DNA of 34,729 nucleotides from Corynebacterium hylobatis (GCF_003955685.1 NZ_RXHJ01000024.1:1-34729), one strand, 5' to 3'; numbered from the stretch's first letter, positions 17,401 to 24,685 are shown. Notes: a model not told the origin generated them from the letters alone. Program-made: numbers and translations.

Positions 17401-17708
17401 ATATCCTCACCCGCTCTTTTGCCGGTCTGCAGACCGAAGCCAACGCCCTCACCTTCGCTCCCCGACTGCCTGCCCACCTGGAAAAAGTGGAGTTCCAGAT
17501 CCACTACCGCGGGCACCTGATCGATGTTGCCCTGAGCATCGATAGTTTGGTCATCCACCTACACCCCAGTACTGCCCCACCCATCTCCGTCGGGAGCGCG
17601 GGAGCGTATGTGGAACTCGCCGGTGGGCAGTCAACAGACCTGTTGGGGATACGACGCGACCCACCGGACATCTCTTCCCCGGGCATAACCAGGGGAGAAG
17701 ACCCCTGA
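14475..17708 (+). CDS. Fused HAD phosphatase/beta-phosphoglucomutase and GH65 glycoside phosphorylase
   Basis: 1077 residues from the ATG at 14475, one base after the phosphoketolase stop, with GGGAGGA upstream. Residues ~20-260 are a HAD domain: DAVLFDMDGVVTRTT with the nucleophile Asp, VGLVTASRNA, SKPDPAMFLEAARRLG and VIEDAVSGVKAG, closest to beta-phosphoglucomutases. From ~275 on is a GH65 enzyme: EGFDPAHEGHREALTALGNG, GEGYRGHIFWDELF and the catalytic acid in GVMGPDEYHDGYPD. GH65 phosphorylases split trehalose, maltose, kojibiose or nigerose with phosphate to beta-glucose-1-P. The HAD part could convert that to glucose-6-P, so one polypeptide may channel a disaccharide into glycolysis. In many actinobacteria these are two adjacent genes. 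Which sugar is used cannot be told. Confidence 0.9.
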   Translation: MTPSHPPKTPPPLPSNHPTALPYDAVLFDMDGVVTRTTSVHAAAWKELFDSVLADPRSGVGTDTPPFDADRDYRLYVDGRSREDGIRAFVTSRGIRLPTGSPEDGPEAWSVAGLGVRKNDLFLAALARDGVSVYPGAVALLDRLRSGGVPVGLVTASRNAQALLEAAGLESAFDMIIDGQVAAEQGLPSKPDPAMFLEAARRLGVSPERAVVIEDAVSGVKAGRGGGFGLVVGIDHAGYREQLEAAGADVVLGDVGQLDLGASRTDPWMLVYEGFDPAHEGHREALTALGNGYMATRGVRPERGDDGIHYPGTYLSGVYNRTAGIIHGREMEEEHLVNVPNWLPVDVRIGDGPWWSTGEMQASEDHTELDLRRGTLTRRVTLIGPGDAQLIVVQRRLVSMDNPHLAALETTVTAHGFNGTVGIRSGIDAQVANTNVRDYIGSGQRHLSDAVFTDLDDHTVLCEVKTNQSQIRIALAVRTQFPGREATASDVDDGGRRHLRTFDVQLVDGETATMMKTAAVVTSRDVAISSPGEAALTELSRHVGDFDTLLHDHEAAWRRLWDRFGVIFDGDRQSRLILNLHVFHLLQAISEHTAELDAGVPARGLHGEGYRGHIFWDELFVLPVIGLRLPQVSQALLEYRWQRLDAARAAARAQDLNGALFPWQSGSDGREETPQWLYNPRSARWMPDNSSRQRHVGLAIAYNAWQYFQATGDRDWLATRGAELIIEITRMFASLTTYDDATGRYHLTGVMGPDEYHDGYPDHPGEGLTDNAYTNILLSWVCERAIDALRELAGHHEHDLIDRLQITPDEIHHWSQLSSALNVVFHADGIISQFDGYEDLLELDWSRYRAKYGNIGRLDLILEAEKDTTNRYKLAKQADVLMLIYLLGPAGVINQLGRLGYSFSDTDLKRTVEYYVSRSSEGSTLSRVVHSSVLSRFNEDQAWALFREALVADLDDTQGGTTREGIHLGAMAGTVDILTRSFAGLQTEANALTFAPRLPAHLEKVEFQIHYRGHLIDVALSIDSLVIHLHPSTAPPISVGSAGAYVELAGGQSTDLLGIRRDPPDISSPGITRGEDP

Positions 17709-17974
17709 TGTCCGCCACACAGGACGAAGCCGTGGGCACGACCTGCTCCCTCCGGCGGAGAGGGCAGCTGTCGAAGATGCACGCTGGCCGAGCACCACCG
17801 GGGAAGAGCCGTCATGATGCAGATCCTCGGTGTTGACCTCAGGTGTGTCTTACTTCACGGTCAACCAGAGGGACAGGAACCACACCGGGATACGACAACG
17901 AGCACCGTGTCCTGGGACCGAGGCGCAGCAGGCTCGAAAACATGGTTACAACTTGCTAGGCGGAAGGAAATGTC
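17709..17974 (+). other. Leader region between the GH65 fusion and the aldolase
   Basis: A 266-bp gap without a supportable gene. No clear terminator or promoter was found, so the aldolase could be read through from upstream or have its own weak promoter. AAGGAA before 17975 is the ribosome binding site. Confidence 0.4.
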
Positions 17975-18859
17975 ATGGATCCAGGGAAATACAACATGGT
18001 CAGGGCCGGTACAGGCTTCATCGCGGCGTTGGATCAAAGTGGGGGCAGTACCCCGAAAGCGCTGAAACTTTATGGGATCAATGAGGACGCCTACTCCAGT
18101 GAGGAGGAGATGTTTGATCTGGTGCATAAGATGCGCCGGCGCATCATCACCAGCCCCAGCTTCGACTGTGACGAGATCCTGGGGGTGATTATGTTCGAGG
18201 ACACCATGGACCGCGACATCGGGGGAATACCCACCGGGGAGTACCTGTGGAATGTCAAAGGCATGGTGCCGTTCCTCAAGATTGACAAGGGCCTGGCGGA
18301 AGAAACCGATGGGGCTCAGGTCATGAAGCCTCTCCCTGACTTAGATGACCTGCTTGCCCGTGCGGTCAGCAAGAAGATGTTCGGTACCAAAATGCGCTCG
18401 TTCATCAAGCTTCCCGGGCAGGGGGTGGACGCTGTCGTGGCGCAGCAGTTTGCGATCGCTCAGCAGATCCTCGGGTTCGGGCTGGTGCCCATTATTGAGC
18501 CTGAGGTCGACATCCACAGTCCCCGGAAAACCGAGGTAGAAGACCAGCTCCGGGGGGCCCTGCGCACAGAGCTGGACCAGCTCAAGGAGGACCAGGCGGT
18601 CATCCTCAAACTGACGCTTCCGGACACGGATGACTTCTACCGCGAGTTCGTGGAACATCCGCGGGTGATCCGGGTGCTGGCACTATCGGGGGGTTACTCA
18701 CGCGCGGAAGCGAACGCTCGCCTGGCACGCAACCGCGGGATGATCGCCAGTTTCTCCCGCGCCCTGACCGAAGGGCTCACCGTTACCCAGGATGACGTCG
18801 AATTCGACGCTGTCCTGGCACAAGCAATCGGCACCATCGCGGAAGCATCTCGTACCTGA
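17975..18859 (+). CDS. fda: Class I fructose-bisphosphate aldolase (metal-independent)
   Basis: 294 residues, with AAGGAA before the ATG. It has the bacterial class I pattern: GFIAALDQSGGSTPKALKLY, DEILGVIMFEDTMDR, FLKIDKGL, GFGLVPIIEPEVDIHSP and VILKLTLP. Lys212 (by my count) in the last motif is the expected Schiff-base residue. It cleaves fructose-1,6-bisphosphate to dihydroxyacetone phosphate and glyceraldehyde-3-P. Class I enzymes need no metal, unlike the zinc-dependent class II aldolase that corynebacteria normally use (family knowledge). It is the last gene of the plus-strand arm and ends at the terminator shared with the convergent GAPDH gene. In a copper island it could replace a zinc enzyme open to mis-metalation. 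Confidence 0.95.
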   Translation: MDPGKYNMVRAGTGFIAALDQSGGSTPKALKLYGINEDAYSSEEEMFDLVHKMRRRIITSPSFDCDEILGVIMFEDTMDRDIGGIPTGEYLWNVKGMVPFLKIDKGLAEETDGAQVMKPLPDLDDLLARAVSKKMFGTKMRSFIKLPGQGVDAVVAQQFAIAQQILGFGLVPIIEPEVDIHSPRKTEVEDQLRGALRTELDQLKEDQAVILKLTLPDTDDFYREFVEHPRVIRVLALSGGYSRAEANARLARNRGMIASFSRALTEGLTVTQDDVEFDAVLAQAIGTIAEASRT

Positions 18860-18904
18860 GTGCGTCTTCGAAAGAAGGCGCGGTGCGTCTGATCACCTGG
18901 GCAA

Positions 18905-18953
18905 ACGGCGGTGCCCGACCCGGATAGCTCATATCCGGGTCGGGCACCGCCGT
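18905..18953. terminator. Strong bidirectional terminator between aldolase and GAPDH
   Basis: Arms at 18905-18926 and 18932-18953 are perfect 22-bp reverse complements (core GGCGGTGCCCGACCCGGAT) with a 5-nt loop. It lies between converging genes, 46 bp after the aldolase stop and 19 bp after the GAPDH stop, and closes both arms of the copper-carbon module. Confidence 0.85.
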
Positions 18954-18971
18954 GGGTGTCTGCTGCGTGAA

Positions 18972-20024
18972 TCAGCTGGTGGGCGCAGGGGAGACAAAGT
19001 CCGCGCGTACCCCCAGGGCACGATCGGTGCGCTGGATGGATTCATCACCGTCTTCCACGGTGCCAGCCAGGGCACGGATCGCGTCGATGTTCTCGGGGAC
19101 CACGATGGCCTGGTTATCGACCGTGTACGTCCAGTACAACTCATTGCCCTGCACGGTCAGGATGTCCTCCCAGATGGCGACCTCATACATATCACCTCGT
19201 GGCCTACCTAGATCTCGCATCAGTTCGACGGTGCTGTTGACCGCCACGATGCCATCGGAGCGTCGCACGAAAGCGATCCGCGGCATCGCCTTCAACGCCT
19301 CGAGAACCTCTGCTGCGTCTGCCGGACGGGTCAGCTCGATGGTCCAGAAATGCAGGTGGTTGTGGGTGTGTGCTCCCTTGGCCGCCATGGTCACCACATC
19401 CAGGTCGGGGACCACCGACTGGGCGTCCGGGCCCTGATGGCTGGGGATCCTGCCTTCGGGAACGATGGTGTTCATGATCCCCGAGTGATCGGATTCCCAC
19501 GGATCGGTGGCCCGTCGGACGAGCACTCCGCGTGCTTTGGTCAGCAACCCAGCGTTTTTGAGTGCGGTCAGAGTGCGGACAGTTCCGGTGGTGTTGCAGG
19601 ACACCACGCGGGTGGTGTCGCGTCCGAGCGTGGAACTGTAGTTGGCGTTGGCAACAAAAGAGTGACCGGTGAGACTGTGCTTCTCCCCGCCCTGGAACAC
19701 GGACTTGACTCCATGCGTGCGGTAGAGGTCGAGGTTGCCGGCCCCGATTGTGGCCGGGGTGCAGTCCACCACGACGTCAGCGTTGTCGAGCAGGTCCGAT
19801 AGGTTTCCGGCGACAGGATATCCGGCCTCGCTCATCTCCTGGTGGGCTTCTTCGGTGGAAGCATACACCGGGATGCCCAGTGTGATGGCGGTGGCGACCC
19901 GGTAATCGGTGGTGACGTCGCTGACCCCGAGGAGTTCCATGTCCTCCTGGGCTCTCACCGCGTCGGCTACCCGTTTACCGATGACACCGTACCCGTTTAC
20001 TGCAACCTTGATCTTAGTTGGCAT
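18972..20024 (-). CDS. Type II (archaeal-type) glyceraldehyde-3-phosphate dehydrogenase
   Basis: 350 residues, ATG with GGGAAGGA upstream. The N-terminus is a nucleotide-binding fold (KVAVNGYGVIGKRVADAV). The catalytic cysteine, Cys143 by my count, sits in SCNTTGTVRTL, the motif of the archaeal type II family; ordinary bacterial GapA has SCTTN. KGAHTHNHLHFW supplies the likely catalytic His. Archaeal members oxidise glyceraldehyde-3-P with phosphate and NAD(P)+ to 1,3-bisphosphoglycerate. The gene follows copZ, the copper ATPase and the DUF305 gene on the same strand (87-bp gap, no terminator seen), so it appears to be the last member of a copper-induced operon. Transfer from an archaeal-like source is likely at some point. 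Cofactor preference is not readable. Confidence 0.9.
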   Translation of the reverse strand: MPTKIKVAVNGYGVIGKRVADAVRAQEDMELLGVSDVTTDYRVATAITLGIPVYASTEEAHQEMSEAGYPVAGNLSDLLDNADVVVDCTPATIGAGNLDLYRTHGVKSVFQGGEKHSLTGHSFVANANYSSTLGRDTTRVVSCNTTGTVRTLTALKNAGLLTKARGVLVRRATDPWESDHSGIMNTIVPEGRIPSHQGPDAQSVVPDLDVVTMAAKGAHTHNHLHFWTIELTRPADAAEVLEALKAMPRIAFVRRSDGIVAVNSTVELMRDLGRPRGDMYEVAIWEDILTVQGNELYWTYTVDNQAIVVPENIDAIRALAGTVEDGDESIQRTDRALGVRADFVSPAPTS

Positions 20025-20111
20025 ATTCTTCGTCCTTCCCAGAAATCCTGGTGTGACCTGATGGTCGTATCGTCGTGCTTCTCATCTGGTGTGGTCAGGC
20101 ACTGCCTTTGT

Positions 20112-20774
20112 TCAGAGCGCGTTGAGCATCTGCTCCATCTGGGTGATCTCGGCCTCCTGGTCTTCAATGACCTGTTCAGCCAGGGCGATGGCCTGCGGGT
20201 TTTGGCCGTCAGTGACCTCATCGCGGGCCATCTCGACAGCGCCCTCGTGGTGGGCGGTCATCTGCTCCAGGTAGAGCTGGGCCGCCTCAGTGCCCTGGGC
20301 GTCGTCGAGGGCTGCCATGTCCTGCTCGCTCATCATCCCGCTCATCCCGCCATGGTCCATCCCACCCATGTCACCGGTGACCGGCTCTTCTCCCCAGGCC
20401 TCGAGCATGGTGTTCATCCGGTCAATCTCGGGGCCCTGAGCGTCAATGACGCCCTCGGCGAAGTCAGCGACCTCGGTCGGGATATCATCCTTGGCCAGGA
20501 GCATCTCGCTCATCTCCACGGCCTGCTGGTGATGCGGGATCATCATCTGCGCGAACATGATGTCGGCGTCATTGTGCTCGGCGGAGACCTCTCCAGCCGC
20601 CCCCGTCTCTGTTTCAGTACCTGTGGTGGCTCCGGTCGTCTCGGCGGTGTCGGGGGCTGATGTCGTGGCGATGGTCGTGGCGTCGGTGTTTTCTCCCTCG
20701 GTACCGTCTGCACAGGCGGACAAAACCAGGGTGGAGGCCACGGCGAGGGTGGCGAGGGTGATGGTGCGCTTCAT
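20112..20774 (-). CDS. DUF305 lipoprotein
   Basis: 220 residues from the ATG at 20774 (AAAGGGA upstream); an earlier in-frame start at 20825 lacks such a site. Signal peptide MKRTITLATLAVASTLVLSA then Cys (lipobox LSAC), a Thr-rich linker, then DUF305. Two halves carry MMIPHHQQAVEMSEM and MTAHHEGAVEMARDE, the paired HHxxAxxM motifs of the domain, and a Met/His-rich loop GDMGGMDHGGMSGMM lies between them. The family is ferritin-like and is frequently linked to copper or silver resistance; copper binding at the cell surface is the likely role. It sits 52 bp after the copper ATPase and 87 bp before the GAPDH gene. Confidence 0.85.
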   Translation of the reverse strand: MKRTITLATLAVASTLVLSACADGTEGENTDATTIATTSAPDTAETTGATTGTETETGAAGEVSAEHNDADIMFAQMMIPHHQQAVEMSEMLLAKDDIPTEVADFAEGVIDAQGPEIDRMNTMLEAWGEEPVTGDMGGMDHGGMSGMMSEQDMAALDDAQGTEAAQLYLEQMTAHHEGAVEMARDEVTDGQNPQAIALAEQVIEDQEAEITQMEQMLNAL

Positions 20775-20826
20775 GAGGTTCCCTTTCAGAAGATGTGCAT
20801 GGGGGGAGTCGATGATGGAGTACATG

Positions 20827-23058
20827 TCAGTGGACGGTGGCCGCAGGGCTCAGGGCAGTGTGCTCATCCTTCCGGTCAGTGGGGGCCAGGTGGGCCGGAT
20901 CCAGATCAATCCGACGCAGCAGCTGGGCGTTGAGGGCGACGATGATCGTGGACAGGGACATCAAGATGGCAGCGGCCGCCGGGGGAAGCAGAATACCGAT
21001 GGGGGCGAGCACACCGGCGGCCAGCGGCACGGCCACGATGTTGTAACCGGTCGCCCAGATGAGGTTCTGGACCATCTTGCGGTAGCTGGCCCGCGAGAGC
21101 TCAATCATCGACAACACCGCCCGCGGATCGTCGCTGGCCAGGACCACCCCGGCGGATTCCATGGCCACATCGGTGCCGGCACCAATGGCGATGCCGACCT
21201 CGGCACGCGCCAGAGCGGGGGCGTCGTTGACGCCGTCACCGACCATGGCCACGCTCAGGCCACGATCCTGCAGCTGCGTGACCTTGGTGTCCTTGTCCTG
21301 GGGCAGGACCTCGGCAAAGACCTCATCAATCCCCAGGTCCCTGCCCACTGCCTGGGCCACCTGCTGGGCGTCGCCAGTAATCATCGCGACCTTGATGCCA
21401 TGGCGCTGCAGGGCGCGCACCGCGGCACGGGATTCGGGGCGGACCTTGTCCTCGACCGCCACGGCACCGATGATCTCTCCGTCACGGACGACATGGAGGA
21501 CACCGGCCCCACGCCCGGTCCAGGAGCTGGTGGTGTCGGTGATCTCACCCGGTGGGGTGAGGCCGAACTCGCGCAGCATGTTCGGCCCACCGACGACAAT
21601 GTCGGAGCCGTTCACCCGGGCACGCACCCCCCGGCCGGAGGCCGCAGTGAAGTTCTCGCCGCGCATGTGCTGGCGGGAGGCCTCGGGGTGTGCGGCGGCG
21701 GCTGCGACGATGGCACGGGCCACGGGGTGCTCACTGTCGGCCTCCGCAGCAGCCGCCAGCGCCAGCAGCTCGCCCTCGGTGACGGCGTCAGCTGCTACGA
21801 CACCGGTGACCGCGTGCGCGCCTTCGGTCAGGGTGCCGGTCTTGTCGAAGAGCACCACATCGATGGTGCGCATGCGCTCCAGGGCCAACCGGTCCTTGAT
21901 GAGGACGCCGGATTTCGCGGCCCGCTCGGTGGAGATCGCGATGACCAGGGGGATGGCCAGGCCCAGGGCATGCGGGCAGGCGATGATCAGCACCGTCACC
22001 GCGCGCACGACGGCATCGTCTGGGCTACCCAGCACGGTCCACACCACTGCGGTGATCAGGGCAACGATGAGGGCGAACCAGAACAGGAAGGCTGCTGCGC
22101 GGTCGGCCAGGGCTTGTGCCCGGGAGGAGGATTCCTGGGCGTCGGCGACCATGCGCTGGATCCCGGCCAGGGCGGTGTCCCCGCCGGTGGCCTCGACGCG
22201 CACGCGGACGGTGTTGTCGGTGGCGACGGTACCCGCGACCACCTTGTCACCGGTGTCGCGGAAGACGGGTCGGGATTCGCCGGTGATCATCGCCTCATCG
22301 AATTCGGCCGCACCATCAATGATGGTTCCGTCGGCCGGCACCCGGGCACCGGCCCGCACGAGCACGACATCGTCGACGGTGAGCTCTGAGATGGCGACGG
22401 TGCGGGTGGTCCCGTCTTCCACTTTTTCGGCCTCATCCGGCAGGAGTGCGGCCAGGGCGTCGAGTGCTGAGGAGGCCGCTCCGAGGGCGCGCATCTCCAG
22501 CCAGTGGCCCAGCAGCATGATGGTCACCAGCAGGGCCAGCTCCCACCAGAAATCCAGGTGGAATCCGCCAATCTCCAGGGTGGTGACCCAGGAGGCGAGG
22601 AATGCGACGGTAATAGCCATGGCGATCAGCAGCATCATCCCCGGTTGGCGGGATTTCAGCTCGGTCATTGCACCCTTGAGGAAGGGGCTGCCGCCGTAGA
22701 CGAAGATGATCGTGCCCAGGACCGGAGGAATCCAGTAGGCTCCCGGAATCTCCGGAATACTGTATCCCAGTAGATCGGCGAACATCGGGCTGAAAAACAC
22801 CACCGGCACCGACAGGATCAGCGACCACCAGAAGTATTTTCTGAACATCGCGGTGCTGTGACCGGCGTGGTCGCCGTGACTGTGGACCTGGTGCTCCTCA
22901 TCCAGGGCCGAGTGCGGGTGCTCGTGCGGCATCGCCTGGCCGTGGGTGTCGGTATCCGCATGGTGCTCGTGACCGGCCTGGTCGGTGAGGTTGGTGTGCC
23001 CCGCTTCCGGGGCGGGGTGATCACCGTGGTGATCACCGTGATGGTGGGGAGTGTTCAT
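20827..23058 (-). CDS. copB: Copper-translocating P1B-type ATPase (CPH class, CopB-like)
   Basis: 743 residues from the ATG at 23058 with GGAAGGA upstream. The first ~70 residues hold about 19 histidines instead of a CxxC metal-binding domain. Then come a P-type core: TGES at 259-262, the membrane metal motif CPH at 361-363 (ACPHALGLAIP), DKTGTLTEG with the phosphorylated Asp405, and MVGDGVNDAPALARAEVG. CPH motif plus His-rich N-terminus defines the P1B-3 or CopB class, which exports copper, in some cases Cu(II) or silver. Eight membrane helices are expected. It follows copZ by 50 bp in an operon with a CsoR-like operator. Many databases would label it CopA or CopB; metal specificity needs testing. 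Confidence 0.92.
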   Translation of the reverse strand: MNTPHHHGDHHGDHPAPEAGHTNLTDQAGHEHHADTDTHGQAMPHEHPHSALDEEHQVHSHGDHAGHSTAMFRKYFWWSLILSVPVVFFSPMFADLLGYSIPEIPGAYWIPPVLGTIIFVYGGSPFLKGAMTELKSRQPGMMLLIAMAITVAFLASWVTTLEIGGFHLDFWWELALLVTIMLLGHWLEMRALGAASSALDALAALLPDEAEKVEDGTTRTVAISELTVDDVVLVRAGARVPADGTIIDGAAEFDEAMITGESRPVFRDTGDKVVAGTVATDNTVRVRVEATGGDTALAGIQRMVADAQESSSRAQALADRAAAFLFWFALIVALITAVVWTVLGSPDDAVVRAVTVLIIACPHALGLAIPLVIAISTERAAKSGVLIKDRLALERMRTIDVVLFDKTGTLTEGAHAVTGVVAADAVTEGELLALAAAAEADSEHPVARAIVAAAAAHPEASRQHMRGENFTAASGRGVRARVNGSDIVVGGPNMLREFGLTPPGEITDTTSSWTGRGAGVLHVVRDGEIIGAVAVEDKVRPESRAAVRALQRHGIKVAMITGDAQQVAQAVGRDLGIDEVFAEVLPQDKDTKVTQLQDRGLSVAMVGDGVNDAPALARAEVGIAIGAGTDVAMESAGVVLASDDPRAVLSMIELSRASYRKMVQNLIWATGYNIVAVPLAAGVLAPIGILLPPAAAAILMSLSTIIVALNAQLLRRIDLDPAHLAPTDRKDEHTALSPAATVH

Positions 23059-23108
23059 GACATTCCTTCCGTTCAACCCGGTCAGGGTTGAGCTGGTGGA
23101 TGGACCAA

Positions 23109-23450
23109 TCAGGAAATGACGCTGTAGCCGGCTGCTGCAATGGCGTCCTTGACCACCTGCGGGGAGGCGGCACCAGTGACGGTGACGGTGGAGACACCAC
23201 CGGCGGCAAGGTCAATCTGAACGTCGTCGACCTGGGGCAGCGCACGGACAGCCTTGGTGACGCTGCTGATGCAGTGACCGCAGGTCATGCCGGTGACCTG
23301 GTAGACGGTGGGAACATCGGGGCCTGCGTTGGTTTTCGTGGCGGCAGGGGCGGAGGAGGTTTCCACGGAAGGCGTAGAGGGGGCAGAGGGTGCGCAGCAC
23401 CCACAGCCGTCGGAGGCCATCGGCAGCAAGGGGGGAGTCGGGGTGGTCAT
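23109..23450 (-). CDS. copZ: CopZ-like copper chaperone with an extra N-terminal Cys cluster
   Basis: 113 residues from the ATG at 23450 (AAGGAG upstream). Residues ~48-113 are a heavy-metal-associated domain with the Cu(I)-binding motif GMTCGHCISSV and the usual YQVTG...YSVIS ends. The first ~45 residues are unusual: a GCGCC cluster near residue 15-19 and a Ser/Pro/Ala-rich linker, giving more thiols than a plain CopZ (about 70 residues). It should carry Cu(I) in the cytosol to the ATPase encoded next. It is the first gene of the copper operon on this strand. Confidence 0.9.
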   Translation of the reverse strand: MTTPTPPLLPMASDGCGCCAPSAPSTPSVETSSAPAATKTNAGPDVPTVYQVTGMTCGHCISSVTKAVRALPQVDDVQIDLAAGGVSTVTVTGAASPQVVKDAIAAAGYSVIS

Positions 23451-23496
23451 CGGATCGCTCCTTCGGATCGGTGAATCGGGCAAGGTCTCGCCTTTC

Positions 23497-23525
23497 ACTA
23501 TATACCCCTATGGGGTATCTTTCGA
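23497..23525 (-). promoter_or_regulatory. copZ promoter with CsoR-like operator in the spacer
   Basis: On the minus strand a -35-like TCGAAA (23520-23525) and a -10 TATAGT (23497-23502) are separated by exactly 17 bp. That spacer holds the operator: ATACCCC-TAT-GGGGTAT (23502-23518) is a 7-bp perfect inverted repeat of the type bound by CsoR-family Cu(I) sensors. The stop codon of the sensor kinase gene lies inside the -10 box. No csoR gene is present in the window, so the repressor would come from elsewhere. Confidence 0.75.
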
Positions 23526-24685
23526 GGGGTGGTGAGAATCGTTGCCTCATCGGGACGGTCGACGCTCATCAGTGCGGTTCTTTCCGGGAGCAGCGGAAGA
23601 GCGATGGTGAAGATCGATCCGGCACCAGGTCCGGAAGAGGTAGCGGTGAGTGTCCCGCCGTGAGCTTCCACCAGCGCCCGGGAGATGGTCAGGCCGATAC
23701 CGGAACCGCCGTGGTCCCGGTCGCGGGCGGTGTCCCCGCGGTAGAACCGCTCGAAGATGTGCCCCAGTTGGTCTGCAGTCATCCCGTCCCCGGTGTCGGT
23801 GACCTCGATGAGGACACTGTCGGCCCCTCGGCGGGCGGCACCGATGGTGACCTGACCGCCGGGCGGGGTGTGGCGCAGTGCGTTGGTCAGCAGGTTGCCC
23901 ATGACCTGGCCGAAGCGTTGAGGGTCGACGACCACCCTGGCCGTGCCTGTGGCAGCCTCGACCTGCAACCCGACGCCCTTATCGACGTAGGATTCCTGAG
24001 CTGCCGCGGCCGAGGAGTGAAGAAGGTGGCCAAGATCTTCCTCGGTCACATCCAGGTCCATCTGATTTTCCTGGGCCCGGGAGACATCGTCGATGTCCTC
24101 AACCAGGCGGGTCAGGCGGGTGAGCTGCTCCGCCATGACTGAGTTTGTGGCAAGGTCCCAGTCCACCACGCCGTCTTCCAGACCATCAAGGTAGACCGAC
24201 AGCACGGAGACCGGAGTACGCATCTCATGCGCCAGATCTGAGAGCATCTGCCGTCGCAGGTCCTCGGTATGTTCGAGCCGGTCAGCCATGGTGTTGAAGG
24301 CCTGGGCCAACGTGGCGACCTCGGGTCCGGCATCCCCGGCAGGAACCCGCACGCGGTAGTTGCCGGCAGCGACGGCCACCGACGCCCGGGTCAGGTTCTG
24401 CAAAGGGGTGCGCAGTCGGCGCGAGAGCCACAGGCTGGCGATCAGCGCGCAGATCAGGGCGGTCGGCAGCGCCACGGCCAGGGTGATCAGGTTGGCGTCC
24501 CGGTAGGCCTGCTCGGCGTGGAACAACTCCAGGGAAGGGTCAGGCTGGCCGGTCATCAACATATGATCGTGAAACACCGGTGGACCCACCAGGGAAGCCA
24601 CCGCCGCGGCGACGAGCAGGCTGATCGCCACGACCAGCACCTGGGCGGCCAGGAAGCGGAACATCAGGCTGGTTTCGGTTTTCAT
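23498..24685 (-). CDS. copS: Copper-responsive sensor histidine kinase
   Basis: 395 residues. Membrane helix at ~10-33, a short extracytoplasmic loop of about 35 residues with His and Met (FHDHMLMTGQ...LFHAEQ), second helix at ~65-88, HAMP linker, then the kinase: His153 in SDLAHEMRTPVSVL, N-box NLLTNALRHT, G1 DTGDGM, F-box FERFYR and G2 GGSGIGLTI. The loop is short and His/Met-bearing, as in CopS/CusS copper sensors. The start overlaps the copR stop as ATGA. Its 3' end runs into the copZ promoter. Confidence 0.9.
   Translation of the reverse strand: MKTETSLMFRFLAAQVLVVAISLLVAAAVASLVGPPVFHDHMLMTGQPDPSLELFHAEQAYRDANLITLAVALPTALICALIASLWLSRRLRTPLQNLTRASVAVAAGNYRVRVPAGDAGPEVATLAQAFNTMADRLEHTEDLRRQMLSDLAHEMRTPVSVLSVYLDGLEDGVVDWDLATNSVMAEQLTRLTRLVEDIDDVSRAQENQMDLDVTEEDLGHLLHSSAAAAQESYVDKGVGLQVEAATGTARVVVDPQRFGQVMGNLLTNALRHTPPGGQVTIGAARRGADSVLIEVTDTGDGMTADQLGHIFERFYRGDTARDRDHGGSGIGLTISRALVEAHGGTLTATSSGPGAGSIFTIALPLLPERTALMSVDRPDEATILTTPRKIPHRGI

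Noticed and set aside
18972..20024. GAPDH as part of an arsenate-detoxification pair (GAPDH with ArsJ)
   Set aside because: Known arsenate systems pair a GAPDH with the ArsJ exporter and an ArsR regulator. None of these is present, the GAPDH is type II, and all neighbours are copper genes.
20557..22699. Long plus-strand frames opposite the copper ATPase
   Set aside because: Antisense of a full P-type ATPase with intact CPH, DKTG and GDGVND motifs.
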